From IMG/VR virus record IMGVR_UViG_3300032286_000962, positions 1 through 62,288 of that record: 62,288 nt of DNA; one strand, written 5' to 3'. The position numbers and the translations under genes were made by a program. The stretch comes from a virus. Numbering within the stretch: position 1 is the stretch's first letter; every line of letters begins with the position of its first letter. The notes under the pieces are model-generated. The model was given only the letters and a program-made list of their open reading frames with translations. It had not been told where the DNA came from and ran no database searches. This document shows positions 19,101 to 26,100 of this stretch, in pieces.

Positions 19101-21622
19101 CCGCTAGGTCTGCGCTGAACAGCAGCAAGCAGCCAAAATTCGGAGCCGCCAGAGAGCTTAAAGCTGGATATCCAGTGGCACTGCGAATTGATATTCCTGC
19201 GTTCAAGTCAACTGGCAACTACGTGGTGACCGTTCACGAGAAGGGAACTCCCAGCAAGGTCGGTGAAGTCATCGGGTACGACACAATCGCACGCATCGAC
19301 AATCCCCAGTTCATGTCCAACGAGACTGGAGCGGAGAAGATTAAGAAGGGCGAGAGCAACAAGTTCCCGATCGCCACGGTGGCTGGTGAATTCAATCCAT
19401 CTCGCGAGATGCCTGCAGACATCAACGACTGGACACCAGTCGGATTTGATCCTAGCGAACATTCGTACTTCTACGACAAGGCGACCGACGAGCTTGTGCT
19501 GGGCGGAGACGAGGCCGTGAGTGTTGGGAATACGGTCTTCGTTAAGAATCCAGTCTACGGCGACAAGGCCACGGCTAGGTTCATGCCTGCAGCACGCAAG
19601 GGCGACTCGCCAGCCTCCACTCTCTCAAAGGACGAGCGCGACGCCGCAGTCAAATTCCTCGAACGCGGAACACTCACCGCAGCCAACGTCTTGGACTCGC
19701 TCGCAAAGCTATCCAACGGCGACATGCAGTCCATCACCGAGAAGCTCTCCACGGGACGTCTATTCGAGCTCGCACACCGAGCCACTGGCACTCCTATCCT
19801 GAACCGCGTCGATGCGATCTCCGCCATCCGCAGGGAGATCAACAATCGCAAGGAAGCAATGCCTCAGAGCAACATTGCAGCACCCATGGCCGACGACATC
19901 GTCCGCACTCCTGTCAATCGTCAGGCCGCTCAGGGCGTGTCCTACCAGCCAGCCACGAATGTCTCTACAACCGAGATCGCTCCTGATCCCAAGGACAAGG
20001 CCGCGACCGCAGCTTGGAGCAAGTTTGACGAGGAGTCTCGCAAGCGAGTTGAGGAACAAGTCGGTAAAAACGCAACCGCCCAATCAATCAGAAAAGCAAT
20101 CGCCCAAGAGCGAGACAGGATTCGACGCTACTCCAGCACCCCCGACGCCGCAGGCATGAAGACGTTGATGGCGGACGCGACCGCCGAGGGCGAGGTCGCT
20201 GGCGAGGAGTTCAAATCGGAGCCGCTGCTGGTACGGAGCGACTACGTGACGAGGGCGGACGGCTCCAAGAAGTACAAGGACGTGGTCGAGAAGTCTCTCA
20301 CCGACCAGCCTCTCGTCGTTCCTCCAATGCCCAATACGCTGATCACAAAGGAAAACAATCCCTTGGCGCTCAAGAGCAAGAACGTGGCGGGGCTCAAGGC
20401 TGGTCGCTACCAGAAAGAGATCGGAGACCGCATCGACGCTGGCGCTGCACGCATCGCTGATGACCCAGAGATCCTAACCAACACGACTGGGTACGCGGAG
20501 TACATGCGCGACATGGGCGTGACGGGAGACATCCTGACTCCGCCGTCCGCACTCAAGATGATGCTGACAAATCCCGACCAGACGCTCGCGCTTCTGAAGG
20601 GCGGATACCACGGCAACAAGACCGTCGCTGGCACCAAGGAAGCTGCAATTCAGGGGCTCGATGGAGTCGCCGAAATGCGTAGGATTCTCAACGGCCAAGG
20701 CCCGACGCCGCTCGTTACCGCGCTTCACCATTTCTGGGGCACGCTGTCCAAGCAACTTCCTCCGATACAGCAGGAGGCTCTCTGGATGCGTTTAATTTCC
20801 AACCCGCTTGTCATGGAGCAGATCCAAAATTCGATCGACGGAAAGTACACGCTTACGCTAGCTCAATGGAAAGCGGTCGTGCAGAAGGCCAAGACCCAGA
20901 ATCAGGGCAACTACGGAAAGTTTGGAAACAACGCGACGGCCAACGCCAACTCGTTCCATCTGATGCTTGCAAATCACAATGGAAAGTGGGATCAGGTCGC
21001 AAACGTCTACAAGAACGACGACTCGGTAGCCATGAGAAACGAGTTCTGGGGGCTCGGACATGGCCCGACGGGAATCAAGAACAAGGTGCAGAGCTTCATT
21101 GGTCTGACCTTTGGAATTCCATCGAACATCCTCGACCGCTGGAGATTCGTAAGCCTCAACCTTCCCATGCTCATGAACATGAAGAAGTCGCCAGCCGCGC
21201 CTGAGTTCTTCGAGTACAGCGGTCGCAACAAGACGGTTCCAACCGATCCGATCGGAGTCTACAAGAACTACGGAACGGTCGAGAACGACAACGTGCCTCT
21301 CAGCATCGCGCTTTACTCAGGACTCGATCGCGCTGTTCAGGCGGGCATCGACAACAGCCCAGCGCTGAAGGAGTACCTTGGGGCGCATGCGAACCCCGGT
21401 GGCTTCCACTGGATCGACTGGAACGCGATCAAGAACGAAGCGGTGGGGCATTCCTCACTCGACATCACCAAGTCGTTCCTGACGCAGTATGGCCGCGATG
21501 CGACCGCCTCCGACTTCCTCGACCACGTCAAGAAAACCTCGATCTACACCGAGGGCGAAAACAAGGGCAAGATTATCCGATTGAAGATGGACGGCGGAGT
21601 CTTTAGCATGGAAGAACAATGA
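13115..21622 (+). CDS. Giant polyvalent virion protein with HExxH domain
   Basis: A 2835-residue protein, the largest in the window. The N-terminus has three FLxxLxxKY repeats (residues 3-11, 26-34, 45-53), common at the start of phage polyvalent proteins. A zincin motif HEIDH lies at 816-820 with possible third ligands E896, E897 or E901. Around 1846-1902 is the LFRAVHDAIAHG segment followed by EESAW and SETRGQNSYVNY, a module typical of large polyvalent phage proteins. Residues about 2456-2780 form another helical module (FWGTLSKQLPPIQQEALW). Such proteins are packed in the capsid and ejected into the cell. No N4-type RNA polymerase motif was recognised. Confidence 0.75.
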   Translation: MGFLEELDQKYPQETPKEEPTKPSGFLGELESKYKDAPVEQPKSFLSDLEQKYDVNPDSLRSRKERGEPLSEDQERVIFDADRARSLGEQAAATGKGVFTSLSEMVPQAFEGSKRIIGANKDLLKEIGIKYLDVNPLVPEIAVNYIAGNTAEDRKDALEKAAKKESETVRSLASGAVQAGEEVINEAARGAFFGTPLTDLVQEYPTGKLAVEAMKAGGPVGFASELLSQKIFGEPLVDLKPITKDESFLRSRQRESMRQQEQQEYKDLPERTTAALVKLAESSVGSALGKSLGVPSDEQFQKDLVQELKNNAIVPDKDIAMIGNMLSPLDPTFILAGPLARASSKAFDIASGAGLRAITKPTIAGMNPLEATGRVIRFGGEGAQNVARKFSDFLTGSEDSFIGKLADPLVAVTKRPGMMVEGAGRALRDIGRQIDDVGVRSRTGIIERAGQDARSGDFMRTVFGSGTEKAQARALKAAEKLAGEGGEAGVPTSTLSSKRLAAARTADWVFRQAEAIARYGTSGAAIGTALGLPDIENAEQLGQVATTGAMVGAIGGMRLGEKGAKIIDPRVSLKGKIDAILADDPVSRRADEDADIERFRNTASPDIINKADELGNINSVLQSFDGHIQNLTAQRDQAIARGEGDVAAGIELEIQKTIASKDAVSKMTPDAAKEYQRRVDLTLSDALDQAKTTGEAVGLNNIEIKLLSPVEMLGHLRDKWGSTLTNAEYVLQSLAGNNDLSDADQQKLNQAQETVNQFNAMYQTAMGQRGYAMSENTYSDSPMHLRPANLKTPSVVINSELVKSQLGNNLYGTLRHEIDHALRNFKEVRAMMGPLEEYLFGKKVQNADGSITEISKGIYDDAAIDRMGDYYADLLGGDKWKAGFATEGQYRDYIKEEILAEAAGLSSNTANLRADLDSPGQAFVDWAATANKNTLIGRIRDALGLKGVLLDESGGISDILGETLSPEVLALTRQYQRQLRDYNGSLSQITSASGPEVTISAPELLSSKILQNKYRGLDIWQKEQVLTIKDDEGNVVREVVVPQSASLNTLVGQYRLEGGMLVDENGNKMQIAPEIAAANLPDNTNLSVDQRIARNPDGSPKILSNREIQARARKRGQVLRNAIEGAVEDGSTNRVRPVGEDEYAGILSPSQMQAILELPNDIVSPELKRKIVAFNEVCLRKDGTRMIVEYQAALKGGKYKALAPKIRDVVPFGFRITKDGNFLATTISVSRIFDKINAWAKPNRNRLNLWNGDTNALWEDIIHVLKNHQKGERGEVGLDVDPDMAKLKKDRINDIFNLFDKATEANNPDRSVSKTRKGQDSIDRVIMGMRMDRVNDFAVSNAQKLPVDYGKIKENYMPYVPVDPVEEAGFNWPPEVEDAIVRVRSVLENPENMPTEAKPEAPLPVNLYESGTSLESFGSDSLKEIAKYYGVPVPEKAGRGEIIDLVQNQKSGVQFKPVVPEDGKESKFAFTTSTTRNDEIKRLIANGDEDGIRNLNRTTILHVLSDLKNVNVSIEDAKGVYQGDKEISSIVKVRTKNDEDLNKVRSRLADAAKLFQQMEFLEEKLNGGDRELLGQVDDEGYKHIGSATLFTDGVTEQQIETARKLAGIDGLTLADGRVELYDRGDDPEFFNRVAAFDRAIRQAGGMVASSETGVAAVKSYSEDPQQYQGTIGYDDESLSIHSAKGERDRLSTPLVTKLLGLLGRPLDALENGKRSYFEAVDLTPRQVKKQVDIADRFNDLPVNDLDNPLVQKAYQRLSEEILKQYDSLVAGPDGTRFTSQLWSEGGEPYKSSAEAVKDIQTNNSLKFLKTDPTVFGPEGVDFSFHPLLEDSGRRDANGVPLVYNDLFRAVHDAIAHGLFGAEFGPIGEESAWQTHLRTIDDPWARWALTSETRGQNSYVNYRREMLNENGMPIKKGEEGYIPLEKRGFADQKAALLPLTDSMTGNAKVDEPVKKLMEELGPEESMGSYAGPAFKPANITRKVGANEDFITIPEENAARSALNSSKQPKFGAARELKAGYPVALRIDIPAFKSTGNYVVTVHEKGTPSKVGEVIGYDTIARIDNPQFMSNETGAEKIKKGESNKFPIATVAGEFNPSREMPADINDWTPVGFDPSEHSYFYDKATDELVLGGDEAVSVGNTVFVKNPVYGDKATARFMPAARKGDSPASTLSKDERDAAVKFLERGTLTAANVLDSLAKLSNGDMQSITEKLSTGRLFELAHRATGTPILNRVDAISAIRREINNRKEAMPQSNIAAPMADDIVRTPVNRQAAQGVSYQPATNVSTTEIAPDPKDKAATAAWSKFDEESRKRVEEQVGKNATAQSIRKAIAQERDRIRRYSSTPDAAGMKTLMADATAEGEVAGEEFKSEPLLVRSDYVTRADGSKKYKDVVEKSLTDQPLVVPPMPNTLITKENNPLALKSKNVAGLKAGRYQKEIGDRIDAGAARIADDPEILTNTTGYAEYMRDMGVTGDILTPPSALKMMLTNPDQTLALLKGGYHGNKTVAGTKEAAIQGLDGVAEMRRILNGQGPTPLVTALHHFWGTLSKQLPPIQQEALWMRLISNPLVMEQIQNSIDGKYTLTLAQWKAVVQKAKTQNQGNYGKFGNNATANANSFHLMLANHNGKWDQVANVYKNDDSVAMRNEFWGLGHGPTGIKNKVQSFIGLTFGIPSNILDRWRFVSLNLPMLMNMKKSPAAPEFFEYSGRNKTVPTDPIGVYKNYGTVENDNVPLSIALYSGLDRAVQAGIDNSPALKEYLGAHANPGGFHWIDWNAIKNEAVGHSSLDITKSFLTQYGRDATASDFLDHVKKTSIYTEGENKGKIIRLKMDGGVFSMEEQ

Positions 21623-21819
21623 GTGCCTTTCCATCAGACAACGTAGAAGACGTCGGAGAAATCGACGACACGATCGCCGCTATGATCGAGCTCGAAGAGA
21701 CGCGACTGAAACGAAAGCTGACCAAGAAGGAGCTCAAGGAAATCGTGTCCAGCTTGACTCCAGAGGATCAGGACGACTACGAGGGCGACGGTGGATATTT
21801 TCCTGAAACCGAAGCCTGA
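21619..21819 (+). CDS. Small acidic helical protein
   Basis: A 66-residue protein whose ATG overlaps the stop of the giant gene (ATGA), so it is probably made by translational coupling. It is acidic with one amphipathic helix (ETRLKRKLTKKELKEIVSSL) and an Asp/Glu/Tyr-rich tail. No domain is recognised. Coupling suggests it works with the giant protein, for example as a chaperone; this is inference. Confidence 0.6.
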   Translation: MSAFPSDNVEDVGEIDDTIAAMIELEETRLKRKLTKKELKEIVSSLTPEDQDDYEGDGGYFPETEA

Positions 21820-21864
21820 AACGACTTTACGCAAACCAACCAACCAACCAACCACCTATTAACC

Positions 21865-22008
21865 ATGCCACTTAAACAATGCGCCTCCCAGAATTGCTTT
21901 GAACGCAACATCGCCTCAGAAGTTCGTTCTGGAAAACCTGTAAAACAAGCTGTTGCCATCGCTTATAGCGTCAAACGTCGGGCTCAAGCAAAGGCTAGGA
22001 AAAAATAG
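21865..22008 (+). CDS. Small basic phage protein (KQAVAIAYSV type)
   Basis: A 47-residue ORF that follows an A/C-rich leader made of repeated AACC units. It has a Cys pair (C6, C11) near the N-terminus, the phrase SGKPVKQAVAIAYSVKRR and a Lys/Arg tail. Very small basic ORFs with a KQAVAIA helix are widespread in phage genomes, with no defined function. It may bind nucleic acid. The start is the only in-frame ATG. Confidence 0.6.
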   Translation: MPLKQCASQNCFERNIASEVRSGKPVKQAVAIAYSVKRRAQAKARKK

Positions 22009-22018
22009 TCGCGTCTAA

Positions 22019-22642
22019 ATGCGGATAGAAATCAAGGCAGTCGATCCGATCGCGATACGCGAAAAATCCGTCTGGATGAAGGACGGATCGCTGCAGGTTC
22101 TTGTTCCCGATTACGGAAGAAATCGGGACGGCGCTTTTCTTTTGGCAATTCGAGAAGTTGTCGATGCGTGGAGACGTCGCAAGTTGCACCTGAAAAAGGA
22201 GCACCAGTTCCACGAGACGAACGCAGCCGACGAGATCGAAAAAGAAGTCGCAAGTGCGATCGAGGTCGATTGGTCGCAGCACGAAAAGTGGGTCGAGAAT
22301 TCGTACGACGAAGTCGCTCGCAATAGTGCGATAGAAGCTCCAAGAATTTTACTTCAAGGCCCACGCGCTTGGGCCGAATTGCATCTCTTCGCACTGCGAC
22401 ATGAAGCAACGCGTCAGGGCGTCAGTGCAGCAGCATGGTTTGCAGATTGGGTCGCGGATCTTCCATTCGATGGTTGTCCATGCAAGGGGCACCTGCACGA
22501 ATTTCTAGCGCACAATCCACCAGACTGGGATCGGTTTTTTTCGTGGTCAGTCAACCTGCACAACGCGGTGAATGCGCGTACTGGAAAACTCACGATCGGC
22601 CTCGATGAGGCGCGTGAGCTTTGGTCTTCGCGGTTGTTCTAG
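22019..22642 (+). CDS. Protein with Erv1/Alr-like C-terminal domain
   Basis: A 207-residue protein. The last 60 residues read like the core of an Erv1/Alr sulfhydryl oxidase: a Cys pair followed by His (C153, C155, H158), NPP, an aromatic W, then LHNAVN (H181, N182, N185) and an ELW helix. In the true enzymes CxxC and the HN..N motif hold FAD and make disulfides. Here the pair is CxC, so activity is doubtful and it could be a relative with another job. The N-terminal 100 residues have no recognised domain. Confidence 0.5.
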   Translation: MRIEIKAVDPIAIREKSVWMKDGSLQVLVPDYGRNRDGAFLLAIREVVDAWRRRKLHLKKEHQFHETNAADEIEKEVASAIEVDWSQHEKWVENSYDEVARNSAIEAPRILLQGPRAWAELHLFALRHEATRQGVSAAAWFADWVADLPFDGCPCKGHLHEFLAHNPPDWDRFFSWSVNLHNAVNARTGKLTIGLDEARELWSSRLF

Positions 22643-22660
22643 CCTCTAGAGCTAGTGTTT

Positions 22661-22734
22661 ATGCGGGTCAAAAATAATTAAAACTTTTTGTTGCGTACCG
22701 AAGCGGAATAGGCAATACTCACTCCAGTCAGTAA
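22661..22734 (+). promoter_or_regulatory. Repeated early promoter module, copy A
   Basis: An A-rich stretch (22670-22684), then TTGCGT (22691-22696), a 16-base spacer with ACCGAAGCGGA, then CAATAC (22713-22718) and the downstream block GTCAGTAA (22727-22734). Four further copies with the same 16-base spacing precede other early genes. Copy D at 39730 also shares the upstream ATGCGGGTC. Arrangement and recurrence support a promoter; activity is inferred. Confidence 0.65.
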
Positions 22735-22771
22735 CAACACAACCAACCAACCAACCAAAGGAACCAACAAA

Positions 22772-23173
22772 GTGAACACACAACTACCAGTCCTCAATCA
22801 GCTCGTCATCAAGGCGCTCGAAGTCATCGGCCACCCAGCCTCGATCGCCGAGATCTGCAACGAGATCGAACGTCAGGGAACCCGCTTCACGCAGAAGCAC
22901 CCACGTCAGGAGGTCTACACCCGCATCGGAAAGTTCCGTGGGATCCGCAAGATCGAAGCGGCCCTCTACGCTCTCGAAGAGCAGCCAGAGGTCTACGTCG
23001 AGTACGTCGGACAGCGTGAGGGCGAGGAGCCCTTCGAGATCAACGGTCAGCGCTGGCAGTACGTCAACGTCCTCGACGGACAGGGCAAGCGCGACATCGG
23101 CGTCTACAGCTTCGGCGAAGACCGCTGCTACAACTACAGCGTCTGGCGCAGCCGCGAGCTCGCCATCAACTAA
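22772..23173 (+). CDS. Small winged-helix-like (HARE-HTH-type) protein
   Basis: A 133-residue protein starting at GTG, 11 bases after a strong AAAGGA in the leader. The first half (ALEVIGHPASIAEICNEIER) resembles HARE-HTH or other winged-helix domains that bind nucleic acid or transcription complexes. The second half is beta-rich with a YVNVLDGQ strand. It is the first gene after promoter copy A, so it is probably expressed early and could be a regulator or host-takeover factor. The domain call is by eye. Confidence 0.55.
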   Translation: MNTQLPVLNQLVIKALEVIGHPASIAEICNEIERQGTRFTQKHPRQEVYTRIGKFRGIRKIEAALYALEEQPEVYVEYVGQREGEEPFEINGQRWQYVNVLDGQGKRDIGVYSFGEDRCYNYSVWRSRELAIN

Positions 23174-23200
23174 TCAACCTCAACCAAGGAGACCAAACCA

Positions 23201-23923
23201 GTGAACCACATCATCAACACAACAGCAGTCACACGCGTCTACAGCGACGCAGGACGCAGTGCAGCGGACAAGCTGCACAACGACACCAACTCCTGCACCG
23301 TCAACGCTCTCGCCAACACCACGGGCTGGGAGTGGAACCTCTGCCACGACATCGCAGCCGAGTCAGGGCGTAAGCGTGGCAAGGGCCACGATCCTGTCAA
23401 GCTGCTCAAGCACGCGGGGCACTACGGCGTCAAGAGCCGACGCCTCACGCGGATCAAATCGAGCAACTCGTGGACGGTGCAGAAGTTCATCAAGAAAAAT
23501 CCCACTGGAAAATTCTACGTGTGCTCATCGCGGCACGCGTTCGCAATCGTTGACGGCGTCGTCAAGGACTGGCTGCACAACGGCGACCTCGTGCGAATCG
23601 TGCAGGCGTGGCGCATCCTCGACTCGGTCTACAACAACCGCAAGATCGAGGTGCCAGTGCACAAACCGAAGCCACGTCCTGCAGCACGCGTCAAGCGCGT
23701 CGAGTTCGCGCTCCGCCTCAAGGACGTGAACGGCGATTGCTACGACGTGGATTACTTCGAGTCACGTGCGGCTGCGTTGAAGGCGGCTAGGGCTTATCAG
23801 CTCGACGCCGAAACTCCGAGCGTCGAGGTCGAACGCGTGACCATCGGACAATACGATCACACCACCATCTTCGAGAAAACATTGATAGATGGTGTCGTAC
23901 ATGTCGACTGCGGAGCCGCATAA
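23201..23923 (+). CDS. Papain-like cysteine-protease-fold protein
   Basis: A 240-residue protein with GTG start after AAGGAG. C32 lies in NDTNSCTVNALANTTG, H112 in SRHAFAIVDG, and D123 (or D118) follows, in the spacing expected for a C-H-D triad of compact papain-like phage proteins. Residues 160-240 form a separate beta-rich C-terminal domain. It lies in the same early operon as the preceding winged-helix-like gene. The substrate could be a host protein or a peptide bond in a cell-wall or defence system; the fold call is reasonable, activity is inferred. Confidence 0.6.
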   Translation: MNHIINTTAVTRVYSDAGRSAADKLHNDTNSCTVNALANTTGWEWNLCHDIAAESGRKRGKGHDPVKLLKHAGHYGVKSRRLTRIKSSNSWTVQKFIKKNPTGKFYVCSSRHAFAIVDGVVKDWLHNGDLVRIVQAWRILDSVYNNRKIEVPVHKPKPRPAARVKRVEFALRLKDVNGDCYDVDYFESRAAALKAARAYQLDAETPSVEVERVTIGQYDHTTIFEKTLIDGVVHVDCGAA

Positions 23924-23932
23924 TTACAGGCT

Positions 23933-23997
23933 CAAAAATAATTTAAAATTTTTCTATACAACCGAACCAGATTCGCTATTCTCACTCTTGTCAGTAA
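23933..23997 (+). promoter_or_regulatory. Repeated early promoter module, copy B
   Basis: An A/T-rich tract, TATACA (23955-23960), 16-base spacer ACCGAACCAGATTCGC, TATTCT (23977-23982), then GTCAGTAA (23990-23997). The spacer core is nearly identical to that of copy E at 40508. It precedes a GTG-started gene with the same AAAGGAACCA leader found after copies A and D. Confidence 0.7.
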
Positions 23998-24027
23998 ATA
24001 CTAACCCTAACCAAAGGAACCAACACA

Positions 24028-24537
24028 GTGAACGACATCATCATCCCAGCAGCCTTCTACGACCTCGCTCTTGAGAGCAACGTCGCGGTGCCAGTCGAGC
24101 AGGAGATCCGCTCCAAGGGCAAAGGACGCCAGTACGTCATCGATCGCAACGACTCGTGCCTACCGTACCTCATCCAGCACGCGGACACCTGCCTCGTAAG
24201 CGATCCGAAGACTGCAGCCGCAGCACGCAACCTCCTGCTCTCTCTCAGGAAGCAGGGCGTCAAGTTCGAGCTGCAGCACGCCGCTGATTTCAAGATCAGC
24301 GCAGCCAAGCCAGTCACACGCCGCACCGCAGCCAAGGCCACTGGCCGCGACTTCAACCGCGAGCTGATCGTCACGATCACACCACGCGGCAACCTGATCC
24401 TTCGTCCAGTCGGACGCCGTCAGGCCGAGGAGGTCGCTCTCAGCGACGTCTACGCTTGGGTGCAGCGCAACCGCTGCCTCAAGATCGCCCGCGACAAGGC
24501 CGCGCTCAAAGCATCCAAGCGCAAGAGCCGCCGATAA
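24028..24537 (+). CDS. Hypothetical early protein, basic
   Basis: A 169-residue protein with GTG start and AAAGGA leader. It is basic, especially the last 40 residues (KIARDKAALKASKRKSRR), and residues 100-140 are beta-rich (RELIVTITPRGNLILRPV). No domain is recognised. Charge and early position suit a nucleic-acid-binding or host-interacting protein, without direct support. Confidence 0.65.
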   Translation: MNDIIIPAAFYDLALESNVAVPVEQEIRSKGKGRQYVIDRNDSCLPYLIQHADTCLVSDPKTAAAARNLLLSLRKQGVKFELQHAADFKISAAKPVTRRTAAKATGRDFNRELIVTITPRGNLILRPVGRRQAEEVALSDVYAWVQRNRCLKIARDKAALKASKRKSRR

Positions 24538-24546
24538 CAATCACCA

Positions 24547-24571
24547 GCCCCGACGTTCGATCCGAAGGGGC
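24547..24571 (+). terminator. Hairpin between early genes
   Basis: GCCCC (24547-24551) pairs with GGGGC (24567-24571), and an inner TTCG/CGAA stem (24556-24559 with 24563-24566) leaves a GACG bulge. There is no T-run, so it may be an attenuator or RNA-stability hairpin rather than a full terminator. Confidence 0.4.
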
Positions 24572-24591
24572 ACCACCAACACACCACTACA

Positions 24592-24819
24592 ATGAACGCC
24601 AAACGCCGTACAGAAATCGCAGCAGCCATTAGCACGCTCGAAGAGCTCATCTCCCGCATCGAAGACCTACAGAGCGAGGAGCAGGACGCCTACGACAACC
24701 TGCCAGAGGGTCTGCAGAACAGCGAGCGCGGGGAACAGTCCTCCGCAGCCGCCGACGCACTCCAGAACGCTGCGAGCGAGCTGGAGTCAGCTCTCTCATC
24801 GCTGCAGGACATCGAGTAA
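24592..24819 (+). CDS. Small coiled-coil protein
   Basis: A 75-residue acidic helical protein. It contains the phrase DEEQ-type helix, AYDNLPEGLQNSERG, then a second helix rich in Ala, Glu and Leu (ASELESALSSLQDIE). Small proteins with this DNLPE..LQ.SERG centre are widespread in phages but have no defined role. The leader is A/C-rich without an obvious Shine-Dalgarno. Confidence 0.7.
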   Translation: MNAKRRTEIAAAISTLEELISRIEDLQSEEQDAYDNLPEGLQNSERGEQSSAAADALQNAASELESALSSLQDIE

Positions 24820-24830
24820 TCGCAAGGCTT

Positions 24831-24884
24831 AAAAATAATCCTGTACAACCGAAGCCGATTAGATAGTATCTCTCTCGTCAGTAA
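24831..24884 (+). promoter_or_regulatory. Repeated early promoter module, copy C
   Basis: AAAAATAAT followed by TGTACA (24842-24847), the 16-base spacer ACCGAAGCCGATTAGA, TAGTAT (24864-24869), and GTCAGTAA (24877-24884). It has a shorter upstream A/T tract than copies A, B and D. It leads directly into the (CACAA)7 leader of the DUF932 gene. Confidence 0.7.
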
Positions 24885-24885
24885 A

Positions 24886-24920
24886 CACAACACAACACAA
24901 CACAACACAACACAACACAA
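24886..24920 (+). repeat. (CACAA)7 tandem repeat in a leader
   Basis: Seven perfect copies of CACAA fill the 5' leader between promoter copy C and the ATG at 24927. The tract contains no G and no Shine-Dalgarno, and should be unstructured in RNA. It may serve as an enhancer-like ribosome landing site, or simply be slippage-prone DNA. Confidence 0.85.
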
Positions 24921-24926
24921 CACACC

Positions 24927-25748
24927 ATGAACAACACCAACACGCTCCGCCCTCAGTTCGACACCGCAACCCGCTACGTCGACACCACCACCGAGAAGTT
25001 CGCCCCGATCCGCACTGCGGACGCGGTGGACGCGCTCCTCGACAACGGCTGGCAGATCCAGACCTCAAGCGTCGCCAAGACGCGCACGCTGGCTCGTCAA
25101 CCATTCGCCCGCCACGCAGCCACGCTCTCGTTCCCAGACGACCAGTCGTCCGCTGAGTTCCGCCCGCAGATCCTGATCGTCAACAGCAACGACGGCGGAT
25201 CGGCGTTCAAGCTCTTCGCTGGCATCTACCGCTTCGTCTGCGCCAACGGCATCGTTGTCGGCTCGACCTTCGAGGGCATCTCGATCCGCCATATCGGCGA
25301 CGTCGATACCATCAAGGCTCGCATCGTCGATGGCGCTGACCGCGTCCGCCGTGGGGCTCCCGTACTGGGAACCTTGGCCGAGACGTTCCGCAACACCGAG
25401 CTGAACCCATCGCAGATCCTGCAGTTCAACACGATCGCCGCTGGCCTTCGATTCCCCAAGCTCGGAGACCGCGACAAGCTCGCCAACCTCGCGCTGCAGT
25501 TCGACGTGGTTCGTCGCCCCGAAGATCTCAACAACGATCTCTGGTCAACCTTCAACCGCGTTCAGGAGACCGCCATTCGTGGAGGCATCCAGAACGGAAG
25601 CCGACGCGTCAGGGGGCTCTCCAGCATCGGTCGCAACGTCTCGCTCAACCGCTCCCTCTGGGATCTCGCGGTGGACACTCAGGAGGGTCGACTAGCCGAG
25701 CGCTACGACGCCTTCCAGAGCAGCATTCAGAACGCCGTTCTCATCTAA
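24927..25748 (+). CDS. DUF932-family protein
   Basis: A 273-residue protein matching DUF932 in style and length: FAPIRTADAVDAL near the N-terminus, GIYRFVCANGIVVG in the centre, and the C-terminal LWSTFNRVQETAIRGG helix. The family is common in phages and mobile elements and is often highly expressed; its biochemical role is not settled. Here it has its own promoter module, an A/C-only leader, and a strong hairpin downstream, so it is a monocistronic early unit. Confidence 0.8.
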   Translation: MNNTNTLRPQFDTATRYVDTTTEKFAPIRTADAVDALLDNGWQIQTSSVAKTRTLARQPFARHAATLSFPDDQSSAEFRPQILIVNSNDGGSAFKLFAGIYRFVCANGIVVGSTFEGISIRHIGDVDTIKARIVDGADRVRRGAPVLGTLAETFRNTELNPSQILQFNTIAAGLRFPKLGDRDKLANLALQFDVVRRPEDLNNDLWSTFNRVQETAIRGGIQNGSRRVRGLSSIGRNVSLNRSLWDLAVDTQEGRLAERYDAFQSSIQNAVLI

Positions 25749-25755
25749 GGTTTAA

Positions 25756-25785
25756 TTTGGGGGCTCCCTTCGGGGAGCCTCCAAA
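25756..25785 (+). terminator. Terminator hairpin after DUF932 gene
   Basis: A near-perfect hairpin: TTTGG plus GGGCTCCC pairs with GGGAGCCTCCAAA around a TTCG tetraloop (25769-25772). The core GGCTCCC/GGGAGCC is 7 bp and extends to 13 with one G-T pair. There is no T-run after it, so the arm symmetry suggests a bidirectional or rho-assisted stop, or an RNA-stabilising cap. Confidence 0.7.
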
Positions 25786-25800
25786 ACCATCATCAATTCG

Positions 25801-26100
25801 ATGAGTGAAGAATTTATCCAAGCCATCCACGACGCGATCGAAGAGCTCACTGGTAGCACCGCTATCGAGTTCCCTGCATCAGTGGATCAGGGCGACCCCG
25901 CGACAAGGCGTCAGATCGCAAAGCTAATCTGCAGCAATCCTGAGCGCTACAAGGTCTGCTGCGGCTGCGAGGCAATCGTCCGAGAGTCTGCACCAATCTG
26001 TCCCCAGTGCGACGCGTACCGCTTCGAGACCGACGCCGATATTATCCGAGAACAGGCAAACATCTTGGCGGAGCGTTTGCCAGCAACATGGCTAGACTGA
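25801..26100 (+). CDS. Small zinc-ribbon protein
   Basis: A 99-residue protein with two knuckles: C53/C56 in CCGC and C67/C70 in CPQC, the classical CxxC-x10-CxxC zinc ribbon, flanked by an N-terminal helical part and a C-terminal helix (IIREQANILAERL). Likely a nucleic-acid or protein-binding adaptor. It begins a dense run of small overlapping genes. Confidence 0.65.
   Translation: MSEEFIQAIHDAIEELTGSTAIEFPASVDQGDPATRRQIAKLICSNPERYKVCCGCEAIVRESAPICPQCDAYRFETDADIIREQANILAERLPATWLD

Noticed and set aside
13115-21622. N4-type virion RNA polymerase in the giant protein
   Set aside because: Size fits, but no polymerase motifs could be recognised, and polyvalent modules and HExxH explain the recognisable parts.
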